Shown piece after piece: positions 1-7,879 of a DNA stretch of 30,813 nt. This stretch comes from Roseiflexaceae bacterium UBA965 (GTDB taxonomy: Bacteria > Chloroflexota > Chloroflexia > Chloroflexales > Roseiflexaceae). The notes beneath the pieces were generated by a model that searched no databases, was not told the origin of the DNA, and saw only the letters and a list, made by a program, of their open reading frames with translations. Location of the stretch: contig DBCF01000300.1 in NCBI GenBank assembly GCA_002292925.1, forward strand, positions 1 to 30,813, in the 5' to 3' direction. Positions within the stretch are counted from its first letter, which is position 1. Each line of letters begins with the position of its first letter. Position numbers and translations under genes: made by a program.

Positions 1-21
1 GAAGGGTGAGTGGAAAAGTAG

Positions 22-2040
22 ATGCGAGTATGGGTGATTGTCTTGAGTATGTTTGTGGTGGTGGCGTGTGGTAGCGAAACAATCCCGCTCACTGGTACTG
101 TTACTGATGCCTATACGGGCAAACCGGTGGGATCGGCTGTCGTACAAGTGGGTAGCGCCAAAGCGATGACTGATGCCAACGGTGGTTATAGCATTGAGCG
201 CTGGCAACGCACAGGGATATTTCAAGTGACGAGTGGCGATTATGAAGCCATCAATATGAATTTCGCCGAACGTAAATGGCCCGATACCCTGACTGCTGCT
301 GACACCAAAATCGACATCGTGATTCGCCCCAATGTGATTCGGGGTGTGGTCAATGATGCCTGGACCAAAAAACCACTTGCTGGTGTCGTTATCAAGGCCA
401 GCGATACGATTTCGATGACTACCGGCGCTGATGGACAGTATATGCTCCAGGGCGTGCCTGAATCATTTACCATCAATGCGACCTTCCCCGAGTATGTGCC
501 TTTTTCAGCAACAATTAGCAAAACCACCCAACAAGATATCACCATGGCAAATGGTAATTTGAGCGGTGTCGTCAAAGACCAGTATAGCAATGCCCCGTTG
601 AGCGGTGTGGTGGTTACGGCGGGAGATGTGACCAGCAAAACTGATGCGCAGGGTGCCTATCAACTCAAAAATGTGTCTGCGCGTGCAGAAGTAACTGTTG
701 TATTGGAAGGGTACGCCACCCAAAAGCTCGATGCCAGCACGACCGCGACCCTCGATGTCACATTGCGCCCCGATGTGCTCAAAGGTACGATTGTGAGTAG
801 TGTCGATGGCAAGCCGATCCGCCATGCCACGATTATTGCCACCGATGATATGGCTAAATCAGCCCAAGCAGCGGTGCGAATCGATGGTAGTGACGGGGTG
901 TTTACCCTCAAAGGCATTCCAGAGACTGGTTTTGTGCAGGTGTTGGCTCCCGGCTATCGCAAATTGGTGTTGCCGATTAAACCGGGTGAAATCCCGAGTG
1001 AATTCAAACTCGAGCCCTTTGAACCCAAGGCGTCGTATGTGACGGCGGCGGTGGCATCTAACACCAAGTTGATGCAAAAATTCTTTGATAATATCGACAA
1101 AACCGAATTGAATGCGATTATCATCGATCTCAAATCTGACCTCCGCGATGATTTAGGGTTGGTCTACTATGATTCGCAAGTGCCACTCGTCAAAGAACTC
1201 GGCTTGTCAAGCCCAAATTATGATATCAAGGCCTTACTCGCTGAAGCCAAAAAACGCAATATCTATACTATCGCGCGTGTGCACATATTTAGTCATGACA
1301 ATATTTTGGCAGAAGCCAAGCCTGAATGGGCCGCCCAAGATAGTGTCAAAGGGGGGATTTTTTATGATTACCCTACTGCAACGATTAAATACGCTTGGTT
1401 AGATCCCTTCAACGAAAACGTCTGGGACTACAATATTGCCCTGTCCGAAGAAGCCGCCTTAGCAGGATTTGACGAAATCAATTTCGACTATATTCGCTTC
1501 CCATCGTTAGAATTTGGCCCTGATGATGGTAAACGCTTAAAGTTTTCACAAGATAACGTCACGAGTGATGTGCGTTTCGAGACCATCAAAAAAGTCTTGA
1601 ATCGTGCCCATCCCAAAATCAACGCAGCCGGGGCGTTTTTGTCTGTGGATGTGTTTGGTTTTACCACCGAAGGACCGATGGGCATTATCGGGCAGAGCCT
1701 GCCTATTATGGCCGAAACCACCGACTATATCTGCCCGATGGTCTATCCGTCACACTATGGTACAGGCTACATGGGTTTTGATAATCCGGCAGCACATCCC
1801 TATGATATACTTTTGGGCACCATGCAATTGGGGCTCAAACAAATGCCCGATACCCGCGCCCGGTTGCGCCCGTGGTTGCAAGACTTCACCTTGATTTGGG
1901 TGCCCGACAACATGATTGTTGAGTATGGCGCTGCAGAGCTCCGTGCTCAAATCAACGCCGTTGCTGACGCTAAAACAGCCGCTGGTTGGCAATTGTATAG
2001 CTCAGATAATACCTATACGTATGAAGCCTTGAACCCATAA
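22..2040 (+). CDS. Lipoprotein with four carboxypeptidase-regulatory-like repeats and a DUF4015 (putative glycoside hydrolase) domain
   Basis: The 672-residue product starts with a short hydrophobic signal ending in a lipobox (VVVAC, Cys16), so it should be a lipid-anchored exported protein. Residues about 20-330 hold four successive modules of about 75 residues with the pattern G-x-V-x-D-x-x-x-x-x-P-L-x-G-V-x-V and T-D-A-x-G-x-Y, typical of carboxypeptidase-regulatory-like/CnaB-type beta sandwiches. Residues about 335-665 match the DUF4015 TIM-barrel family: IIIDLKSD, IYTIARVHIFSHD, a WLDPFN segment, and GFDEINFDYIRFPS, whose acidic residues would be catalytic if it is a glycosidase. The family is predicted, not proven, to act on polysaccharide. 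The start at 22 gives the complete signal; only 21 bases precede it, so its promoter cannot be judged. A hairpin follows the stop codon. Confidence 0.85.
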   Translation: MRVWVIVLSMFVVVACGSETIPLTGTVTDAYTGKPVGSAVVQVGSAKAMTDANGGYSIERWQRTGIFQVTSGDYEAINMNFAERKWPDTLTAADTKIDIVIRPNVIRGVVNDAWTKKPLAGVVIKASDTISMTTGADGQYMLQGVPESFTINATFPEYVPFSATISKTTQQDITMANGNLSGVVKDQYSNAPLSGVVVTAGDVTSKTDAQGAYQLKNVSARAEVTVVLEGYATQKLDASTTATLDVTLRPDVLKGTIVSSVDGKPIRHATIIATDDMAKSAQAAVRIDGSDGVFTLKGIPETGFVQVLAPGYRKLVLPIKPGEIPSEFKLEPFEPKASYVTAAVASNTKLMQKFFDNIDKTELNAIIIDLKSDLRDDLGLVYYDSQVPLVKELGLSSPNYDIKALLAEAKKRNIYTIARVHIFSHDNILAEAKPEWAAQDSVKGGIFYDYPTATIKYAWLDPFNENVWDYNIALSEEAALAGFDEINFDYIRFPSLEFGPDDGKRLKFSQDNVTSDVRFETIKKVLNRAHPKINAAGAFLSVDVFGFTTEGPMGIIGQSLPIMAETTDYICPMVYPSHYGTGYMGFDNPAAHPYDILLGTMQLGLKQMPDTRARLRPWLQDFTLIWVPDNMIVEYGAAELRAQINAVADAKTAAGWQLYSSDNTYTYEALNP

Positions 2041-2057
2041 TGTGAACGATTCATCCA

Positions 2058-2089
2058 ACCCATGCAGACCATTTATGGCCTGCATGGGT
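2058..2089 (+). terminator. Strong inverted repeat after the DUF4015 lipoprotein gene
   Basis: Arms of 13 bases (2058-2070 and 2077-2089) pair with one A-C mismatch around the 6-base loop ATTTAT. There is no T-run after it, so it may be a factor-assisted terminator, a processing site or a 3' end stabiliser. It fills nearly the whole gap before the next gene and stops just short of its Shine-Dalgarno GGAG at 2095-2098. Confidence 0.5.
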
Positions 2090-2108
2090 CATGTGGAGTA
2101 GCGGTGTC

Positions 2109-3203
2109 ATGCAATTACCACTTTCGAACCACGCGTTCATTATCATGAGTCGTTGGGTAGCGCTTGCGTGCACTGCCGCGCTGTTGTTTTGGCAACAACG
2201 TGCAGTCGAGTTATGGGGCGTTTGGCTAATCTTGGTATTATTGACCGCTGCGTTGACTATTGCCGTGCAACCTCTCGTGCGGGGTGCGGTACGGCAGCCG
2301 TGGTTGATGGGCGTTGATGTCTTTTTGGCTGCGGCGGTCGTGGTGGGGAGCGATCCCTGGAATAGTCCGTTTTTGTGTTATGCCTGTGCCGTGTTGGTCT
2401 TGCCGGCACTCGTCAGTGGCTGGCGTGGGGGAGCGATGGCAGGATTGCTTTGCTCGGCTCTCATTCTCGCATTGATGTATTCACTCGGTGTGTCGTTTGT
2501 GAGTAATTTGCCACATATGTGGTTACGCTGGGTGGTGATTGTGACTGGACCTGCTACCATCGGGGTGGTGATTCCAGCAATTTTGCCCCGGATGCAGGTG
2601 GCGCTGCCGCGACTGACTCCGCCTGTTTGGTCGACGCTGCTTCCTTTGGCTCCTGGTCTGCTTGATGGGTGGTGGTCGCCATTTGAGCGCATTACCCCCC
2701 CATGGCGCATGCGCAAGTCATCCCAACGTATTGCTACCAATATTGCTGAGCGCACCGAAGCCTTGCGGGTCGCCTTATATCAACCACTTGCTGACAGTGA
2801 TGATGTTTCCGTTATTATCCCTGAACTAGTGGATCGTTTTGAGCGCCATACCTTGATTGCAACTAGGGTGGCTGTGTTGGGTCGTCCGCAAGATTTACCC
2901 GAACTCTATGTCCCGCTGTTACGCCGGATTGTGATTGAAGCATTGCTCAATATTGCCCAACACACACATGCCAATGAAGTGGTAGTTATGCTCCGCTATG
3001 ACGCGCGCGCCTTGACCGTGTTGGTTCACGATGATGGTCAAGGATTGCCGGTGACGGGCATCCACCGGGCTGGGTTGCATTCATTACAGGCGTTGATGTA
3101 TCGTACCAGTGAGCTAGGTGGTCGCCTCGAAGTGTTTAATCATAACCCTGCGGGGGTGGCGGTGCGCGTAGGGTTGCCATTGGTTGTACAGGTGATGTTA
3201 TGA
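2109..3203 (+). CDS. Membrane histidine-kinase-like ATPase, no recognisable phosphoacceptor box
   Basis: The 364-residue protein has about six hydrophobic segments in its first 165 residues and then a C-terminal HATPase_c domain of the NarX/LiaS type. The N box is EALLNIAQHTHANEV, the G1 box is HDDGQGLP, and a GGRLEVFNHNPAGVAVRVGLP segment closes the fold. Kinases of this kind normally carry E-x-x-R-I-A-x-E-L-H-D before the ATPase. The equivalent stretch here reads QRIATNIAERTEAL, with no histidine at that position. No response regulator is adjacent. I place the start at the ATG at 2109, which has GGAG 10 bases upstream, rather than the in-frame ATG at 2091. The stop overlaps the start of the penicillin-binding protein gene (ATGA), so the two are probably translationally coupled. 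It may be an inactive kinase, a sensor ATPase or a partner kinase; the function is inferred only. Confidence 0.75.
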   Translation: MQLPLSNHAFIIMSRWVALACTAALLFWQQRAVELWGVWLILVLLTAALTIAVQPLVRGAVRQPWLMGVDVFLAAAVVVGSDPWNSPFLCYACAVLVLPALVSGWRGGAMAGLLCSALILALMYSLGVSFVSNLPHMWLRWVVIVTGPATIGVVIPAILPRMQVALPRLTPPVWSTLLPLAPGLLDGWWSPFERITPPWRMRKSSQRIATNIAERTEALRVALYQPLADSDDVSVIIPELVDRFERHTLIATRVAVLGRPQDLPELYVPLLRRIVIEALLNIAQHTHANEVVVMLRYDARALTVLVHDDGQGLPVTGIHRAGLHSLQALMYRTSELGGRLEVFNHNPAGVAVRVGLPLVVQVML

Positions 3204-4927
3204 TGACGCGCTTTGTCATTCAACGTATTTTGTTGTTGAGTGCAATTGGATTATTGCTGTTTGGGATGTCGCGTCCACCAGAACAAGAGTCGCAATGGTT
3301 GCTGTGTTTGTGGTTGGCTACGATTCCTGTGGCAATCCTTGGCTTGGGCGAAATCCCGCTACTATTGCGCGTCAACGATACCCAGCGCTCGCTTCAGTCG
3401 TTGACCATTGTCATCGCCATTGCCTTTGGGATGCTGTCACTCCAACTCCTGCGCGATCAAGTGATTTGGTCGCAGTATTTAGCAGATCGGGTGGTGGTCA
3501 ACCAAAGCACCGGCGAGACTTCGAGTAATGTACGTACCTTGATGTTGACCGCCCGGACCTTTCGTGGAGCGATTCGTGATCGCAACAACACCATATTGAC
3601 CGAAACGATTGTTGGTGCCGATGGGCGTACTGCTCGCCGCTATCCGACTGCTGACCCAAGTGCATTTACTCCGATACTCGGTGTGGTAAATTCACGCTAT
3701 GGCGTGTCGGGGCTCGAGGCCAGTTATGCCGATTACCTTACCGGTGACCGCAATATTATTGGCCGGTTTGTGCGCATGATTAATGCTCAGCCAGCGCAAG
3801 GCGACAACCTCGAATTAAGCATTGATGCGGCCTTGCAACAAGACGTGGCTGCGATTTTGGCTGGCCGTGTGGGGGCGGGTGTCGTGCTTGACCCTAGCAC
3901 TGGTGCAGTACTCGCAATGGTGAGTACCCCTAGCTATAACCCCAATGATTTAACCAGTAATCTCGATGCTGATCGCTTGGCCGACCAAACCCGCATGGAT
4001 GCTGCATGGCAACAATTACTTAATCCAGCCAATAACCAACCCTTGTTGAACCGCGCCATTCAAGGGCGCTACCCGCCAGGCTCGACATTCAAATTGGTCA
4101 CTGCGGCAATTGCCCTCGAAAACGCCGGCGTCGCTCGTCCTGACGACATCACCTGTCCCGAACAACTCGAGGTTGAGCCGGGGGCCCCGCCTGTCGTCAA
4201 CGCAATCCCCAATCTGATGCGGTTTACCGGTGAACCCGCCAGTTTACGCACGGTGATTGGGTTTTCGTGTAATACGGCCTTTGCCCAGTACGCGTTGCGA
4301 CTCGGTGCCTATCGGTTGATGGCCGGTGCCGAAAAATTTGGCTTTGCCGTCCCAACGAAATCAGACGAAGCCATCACGATGACTGATTTGCCGACCCTCG
4401 CGAGTTTGATTTATAACAACGACAACTTTCTCGATCGCTTGCCTGGCCTCGCCGATACTGGCTATGGGCAAGGTGAATTGCAAGTCACCCCCCTGCAGAT
4501 GGCGATGGTGGCTGCCACCATCGGTAATAACGGCGTATTGATGCGCCCCTACATTGTCGAGCGGGTGGTACGTGCCAACGGCACCGAATTATACAAACAC
4601 ACCAGCTTCCCAGTGGGTCGCCCTATTTCAAACCGTAGTGCGACGATTTTGCGCGATGCCATGCGCTTTGCGGTCACTGATGGCTTTGGCAAAGCTGCCC
4701 AAGCTGTCGAAGGGGTTGCCGTGGGGGGCAAATCGGGCACCGCCGAATACGGCGGACCCGATACCCATGCCTGGTTTGTGGCTCTCGCCCCCATCGAAAA
4801 TCCGCGCTTTGCCGTAGCCGTTTTAATCGAAAACGGCGGTGAAGGCTCGGGTATCGGCGCGAGCCTCGCCGGGCAGATCTTGCGCGCCGCCTTTACCGAT
4901 ATTCCGGTTGTCACGCCCGCGCCCTAA
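3200..4927 (+). CDS. Class B penicillin-binding protein (FtsI/PbpA-type transpeptidase)
   Basis: This is a DD-transpeptidase that cross-links peptidoglycan on the outer face of the membrane. All three penicillin-binding motifs are visible in the 575 residues: S-x-x-K as PPGSTFKL, S-x-N as FSCNTAF, and K-S/T-G as GKSGTAEYGG. Before them, a short dimerisation-type region has TFRGAIRDRN, RRYPTA and GVSGLEASYADYLTG, as in PbpA/FtsI proteins. The N-terminus is unusual: three hydrophobic segments (about residues 3-23, 33-56 and 67-84) instead of the single anchor usual in this class. The start ATG overlaps the stop of the upstream kinase-like gene by 4 bases; an ATG at 3203 is an alternative. hisB follows after 50 bases and may share the transcript. 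Such enzymes normally work with a SEDS glycosyltransferase, which is not in this window. Confidence 0.92.
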   Translation: MMTRFVIQRILLLSAIGLLLFGMSRPPEQESQWLLCLWLATIPVAILGLGEIPLLLRVNDTQRSLQSLTIVIAIAFGMLSLQLLRDQVIWSQYLADRVVVNQSTGETSSNVRTLMLTARTFRGAIRDRNNTILTETIVGADGRTARRYPTADPSAFTPILGVVNSRYGVSGLEASYADYLTGDRNIIGRFVRMINAQPAQGDNLELSIDAALQQDVAAILAGRVGAGVVLDPSTGAVLAMVSTPSYNPNDLTSNLDADRLADQTRMDAAWQQLLNPANNQPLLNRAIQGRYPPGSTFKLVTAAIALENAGVARPDDITCPEQLEVEPGAPPVVNAIPNLMRFTGEPASLRTVIGFSCNTAFAQYALRLGAYRLMAGAEKFGFAVPTKSDEAITMTDLPTLASLIYNNDNFLDRLPGLADTGYGQGELQVTPLQMAMVAATIGNNGVLMRPYIVERVVRANGTELYKHTSFPVGRPISNRSATILRDAMRFAVTDGFGKAAQAVEGVAVGGKSGTAEYGGPDTHAWFVALAPIENPRFAVAVLIENGGEGSGIGASLAGQILRAAFTDIPVVTPAP

Positions 4928-4977
4928 GTTTTTTCAATAAATAATTACCCTGAATCAGCAGGGATAAGGAGTCTGTC

Positions 4978-5571
4978 ATGACGACGCGCCACGCCTCGAT
5001 TACCCGTACCACCGGCGAAACTGCCATCACCTTGACGTTAAATGTCGATGGTACCGGGCTTTGTGACGCCCATACCGGCATCGGCTTCCTCGACCATATG
5101 CTCACGTTGTTTGCTAAACACGGTTTGTTTGACATAACCGTCAATGCCAATGGCGACCTGCATGTTGACGATCACCACACTGCCGAAGACGTCTGTATTT
5201 GTCTCGGCCAAGCGCTTGATTTGGCACTCGCTGACCGCCGTGGTATTGTGCGCACTGCCCATAGTTTTGTGCCGATGGATGAATCACTGGGATTTGTGGC
5301 AGTAGACCTCGGTGGCCGTCCCTATGCGGTGTTTGATGCCGAATTTGTGACACCACGAGTGGGGAATTTGGGTACCGATTTGATTTTTCATTTATTCGAA
5401 AGCATTGCCATCCACGCCCGCATGAATCTGCATTGCCGCATCATGTACGGTAAAAACGACCACCACAAAGTCGAAGCGCTGTTTAAAGCATTTGGACGGG
5501 CTCTCGATGCCGCCACCCGTATCGACCCCCGTTTGGGCAATGCGGTCCCCAGCACCAAAGGCGTATTGTAG
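4978..5571 (+). CDS. hisB: Imidazoleglycerol-phosphate dehydratase
   Basis: HisB removes water from imidazole glycerol phosphate to give imidazole acetol phosphate, the sixth step of cytosolic histidine synthesis. The 197-residue length is that of the monofunctional enzyme. The metal-binding motifs of the family are present: GFLDHML, DDHHTAEDV and, near the C-terminus, KNDHHKVEALFKAFGRAL. The start ATG is preceded by AAGGAG with good spacing. No other his gene is in the window; the gene sits alone, 50 bases behind a cell-wall gene, and may be read from that gene's transcript. A strong hairpin lies directly after the stop codon. Confidence 0.97.
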   Translation: MTTRHASITRTTGETAITLTLNVDGTGLCDAHTGIGFLDHMLTLFAKHGLFDITVNANGDLHVDDHHTAEDVCICLGQALDLALADRRGIVRTAHSFVPMDESLGFVAVDLGGRPYAVFDAEFVTPRVGNLGTDLIFHLFESIAIHARMNLHCRIMYGKNDHHKVEALFKAFGRALDAATRIDPRLGNAVPSTKGVL

Positions 5572-5606
5572 AAAAAAAGGGGAACGCGGCATTGACCGCG
5601 TTCCCC
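5572..5606 (-). terminator. Intrinsic terminator between hisB and the convergent membrane-protein pair
   Basis: An 11-bp perfect GC-rich stem (5579-5589 with 5596-5606) encloses a 6-base loop. A run of seven A on the + strand (5572-5578) becomes a U-tract when read from the minus strand. It therefore fits a canonical rho-independent terminator for the minus-strand gene ending at 5626. It may also help end hisB transcription, though no T-run follows on that side. Confidence 0.85.
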
Positions 5607-5625
5607 CTCAGCGCCATGGGCACGA

Positions 5626-6639
5626 TTATTCGTTGTCTGTATGGATGCGTGGTGCCACAATCATTAGTCCCCAACCCGCCACCCCAGCCAGGACGCTCAC
5701 ACCCAGCCAGATGTGGATCGGCCAGATTACCACACTGGTGGCGGCGATGACGCCAAAATAAGCTAGGCAGGCAGTGGTGGGCACTAGTACGGCGCTGACG
5801 CGTAGCCGGAGCGCCAAGGGTTGGGCCCGCAACGCATAGGCGATGAGTTCACAGAGCACACCGGTGGCCAGCGCCCCCCAGCCAAAGCGATATTCGTCAC
5901 CCATCAATGCAACCAACAAGGCGTTGGCGACCAGCACAAACGTCAAGGCGCCGATGGGCATACGTTGGCGTTGCATCCAGAGCGCCACTCCGGTGATGAG
6001 CATGACGTTGACCAGTAACCCCACGATGCCGACCATCACGCCGGTATCACCCGAGCGCACCGTTTCGGGCCAGATAATCCCGTAGGGGTGATTGAATTGC
6101 AACATAAAAGTCACCACACTCAACCCTGCGAGGGTACTCAACACCACTGGGATGCGTTGTATGGCGGGTTGTTGCGGGTCGTCGTTGCGGGCATTGGCCA
6201 CCACCACAAAAAACATACTACCCGCCAAAATGAGGTGGGGTGGGCTGAGTAACGGCTCAATGCCGGTTTCAAACCCAAAGGTGGTATGCCACCACAAATC
6301 ACCAATCCCCGCCAGTGCAAACAGTGGGGCGGCGATAATCGCGGTGCGGATCGATACTGGCAAATCGCGTTGCCAGATTTTGCCGTTGAGATGGGTAATC
6401 AATACCAGCAATGCTAATGTGAGTGATGCAGCCAAGTAACCCGAATAAAAAACCGCATGCCACGGTGTAAAAAACGTATTGTCGACTTTGCCATGATTGT
6501 GGGCCCAACCATCGAGGTAAAGCCCCGCGAGGAACCATAGGCTCCCCGGCACGAGTAACCACGCCATAGTTTGGGGGTGGTACAAACGGGCAATCCAACC
6601 GATGCGAGGCTGGGTAATCTGGAATTTTTCTGCAATCAT
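5626..6639 (-). CDS. Multi-pass membrane protein of unknown function, second of a paralogous pair
   Basis: The 337 residues are mostly hydrophobic, with about eight to nine membrane segments. I do not recognise a named family. It shares a distinctive set of motifs, in the same order, with the gene immediately upstream: D-x-WAH-x-HG-x-x-D followed by NTFFTPWHA, then a W-H-x-x-FGFE motif (LWWHTTFGFE), then LSPPHLIL. The histidines sit in or next to membrane segments, so metal, heme or proton binding is imaginable, but that is inference. The start ATG overlaps the stop of the upstream partner by 4 bases (6636-6639), so the two are translationally coupled. The copy has a longer N-terminal lead, about 30 residues, before the first motif. 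A terminator follows the stop codon. Confidence 0.8.
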   Translation of the reverse strand: MIAEKFQITQPRIGWIARLYHPQTMAWLLVPGSLWFLAGLYLDGWAHNHGKVDNTFFTPWHAVFYSGYLAASLTLALLVLITHLNGKIWQRDLPVSIRTAIIAAPLFALAGIGDLWWHTTFGFETGIEPLLSPPHLILAGSMFFVVVANARNDDPQQPAIQRIPVVLSTLAGLSVVTFMLQFNHPYGIIWPETVRSGDTGVMVGIVGLLVNVMLITGVALWMQRQRMPIGALTFVLVANALLVALMGDEYRFGWGALATGVLCELIAYALRAQPLALRLRVSAVLVPTTACLAYFGVIAATSVVIWPIHIWLGVSVLAGVAGWGLMIVAPRIHTDNE

Positions 6640-7550
6640 ATGCGCTCCTCGTGTGTCAATTGCGTGGTCTGCTCACCAAACGTCGCCATGCCAAAGCCAA
6701 TTGCCACGGCCATGACCACGACACCACCCCAAACACTCGGCCCCCACGCCAACGTGCTGGTATACTTCAACACCAAAAAATACCCCAATGCAAAACTGCC
6801 TGGCCACACCAATGCTGGGATACGGCTGGCGTGGCCGGTTTTGCGGCTGACCCATTCGGCCCATATGCCGACGACGAGTAACAACGCCGCAAAGCGCCAT
6901 TCCCCTTTGCTGATGGCCTGACTCACCCCGAGGATGCCTGACGCCAGCGTAAAAGCCCCAAATGGGGCATTGTGGCGGCGCATCCACTGCAATACAATCA
7001 GCCAGACACTCACAAATAGCAAAAAGCCACTGACGCCCAAGCCTACCACCGTATCACCACTATACAATTCGGCATAGACGGCGGTCAGTGGTGAGACAAA
7101 CATGAGCAAGGTGAGGATGACTACGGCAGCCAAGCTCCCCGCAATGGCCCCCAACCACGTTAAATGTCCATGGGCATTGCGTTGTCGGCTGGGGATACTC
7201 ACGAGTATCGCCAATACTGCCGCCAAGGCAATATGTGGCGGACTGAGCTGAGCCTGTAAATCTTGCTCAAAGCCAAACAGACTATGCCAAATCAAATCAG
7301 CAGCCCCAAATAACGCTACCAATGGTCCCATGCTCAATCCCAAGCGATGGGCAGCGAGTGGCGCAACCTGCCGGTAGGTGAGGTAGCCATACCATGCCAC
7401 GCTCCCAAACAAGCCGGTATACAAAATCGCGTGCCATGGCGTAAAAAACGTATTGTCAGTAGCGCCATGCACGTGCGCCCAGGCGTCGAGCGTCATCCCG
7501 GCAATAATGCAGAGCGCTAACCCGAATGAAATGCCATGATAATGTTTCAT
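6636..7550 (-). CDS. Multi-pass membrane protein of unknown function, first of a paralogous pair
   Basis: This 304-residue hydrophobic protein is a diverged tandem copy of its downstream neighbour. It has WAHVHGATDNTFFTPWHA, LIWHSLFGFE and LSPPHIAL in the same order and spacing, and later segments also align loosely. No known enzymatic domain is evident. I chose the ATG at 7550 over the in-frame ATG at 7580 because an extended -10 box (TGC-TATGAT) at 7583-7591 would start transcription near 7576, downstream of the longer start. There is no clear Shine-Dalgarno for 7550, so the start remains open. The gene is divergent from hppA. Confidence 0.78.
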   Translation of the reverse strand: MKHYHGISFGLALCIIAGMTLDAWAHVHGATDNTFFTPWHAILYTGLFGSVAWYGYLTYRQVAPLAAHRLGLSMGPLVALFGAADLIWHSLFGFEQDLQAQLSPPHIALAAVLAILVSIPSRQRNAHGHLTWLGAIAGSLAAVVILTLLMFVSPLTAVYAELYSGDTVVGLGVSGFLLFVSVWLIVLQWMRRHNAPFGAFTLASGILGVSQAISKGEWRFAALLLVVGIWAEWVSRKTGHASRIPALVWPGSFALGYFLVLKYTSTLAWGPSVWGGVVVMAVAIGFGMATFGEQTTQLTHEERI

Positions 7551-7582
7551 AATTATGATTCTGTATAGGCGAACATGCATTT

Positions 7583-7591
7583 ATCATAGCA
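7583..7591 (-). promoter_or_regulatory. Extended -10 promoter for the paralogous membrane-protein pair
   Basis: Read on the minus strand this is TGC-TATGAT, an extended -10 element; the -35 region is poor. A 12-base stretch around it, GTGTGCTATGAT, recurs exactly in front of the pucC-like gene (29294-29305, minus strand). Confidence 0.5.
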
Positions 7592-7715
7592 CACCACACG
7601 GTGAGGGCATTTGGCGGTAGACCGTATGCGCCGCTGCCTGCTTGGGCAATGCTGGTCTGCGTTTTCAACGGGTATTGGTTCGGTACCGGTAGTGTTGCGA
7701 GATTGACGTTACGTA

Positions 7716-7745
7716 TTGCAGAATAACAATCGGCTATGCTAGAAT
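7716..7745 (+). promoter_or_regulatory. Sigma70-type promoter for hppA
   Basis: TTGCAG (7716-7721) and TAGAAT (7740-7745) are separated by 18 bases, a reasonable vegetative promoter. Transcription would begin near 7752 and give hppA a leader of about 130 bases. Confidence 0.5.
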
Positions 7746-7778
7746 AAGCGCACTCCCTACGCACAATAGTACGTTGCT

Positions 7779-7800
7779 CCAATACGCATCTCCGTATTGG
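7779..7800 (+). other. Hairpin in the hppA leader
   Basis: Perfect 8-bp arms CCAATACG (7779-7786) and CGTATTGG (7793-7800) enclose a 6-base loop about 80 bases upstream of the hppA start. No T-run follows, so it looks like a leader structure and not a terminator. Confidence 0.4.
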
Positions 7801-7879
7801 TCGTCAACGTTAGTCTGTCGCAATGGTGAGTTTGCCTGGCAATGTCGCCACATCCGTACTTGAGATCAAAGAGGAACTC

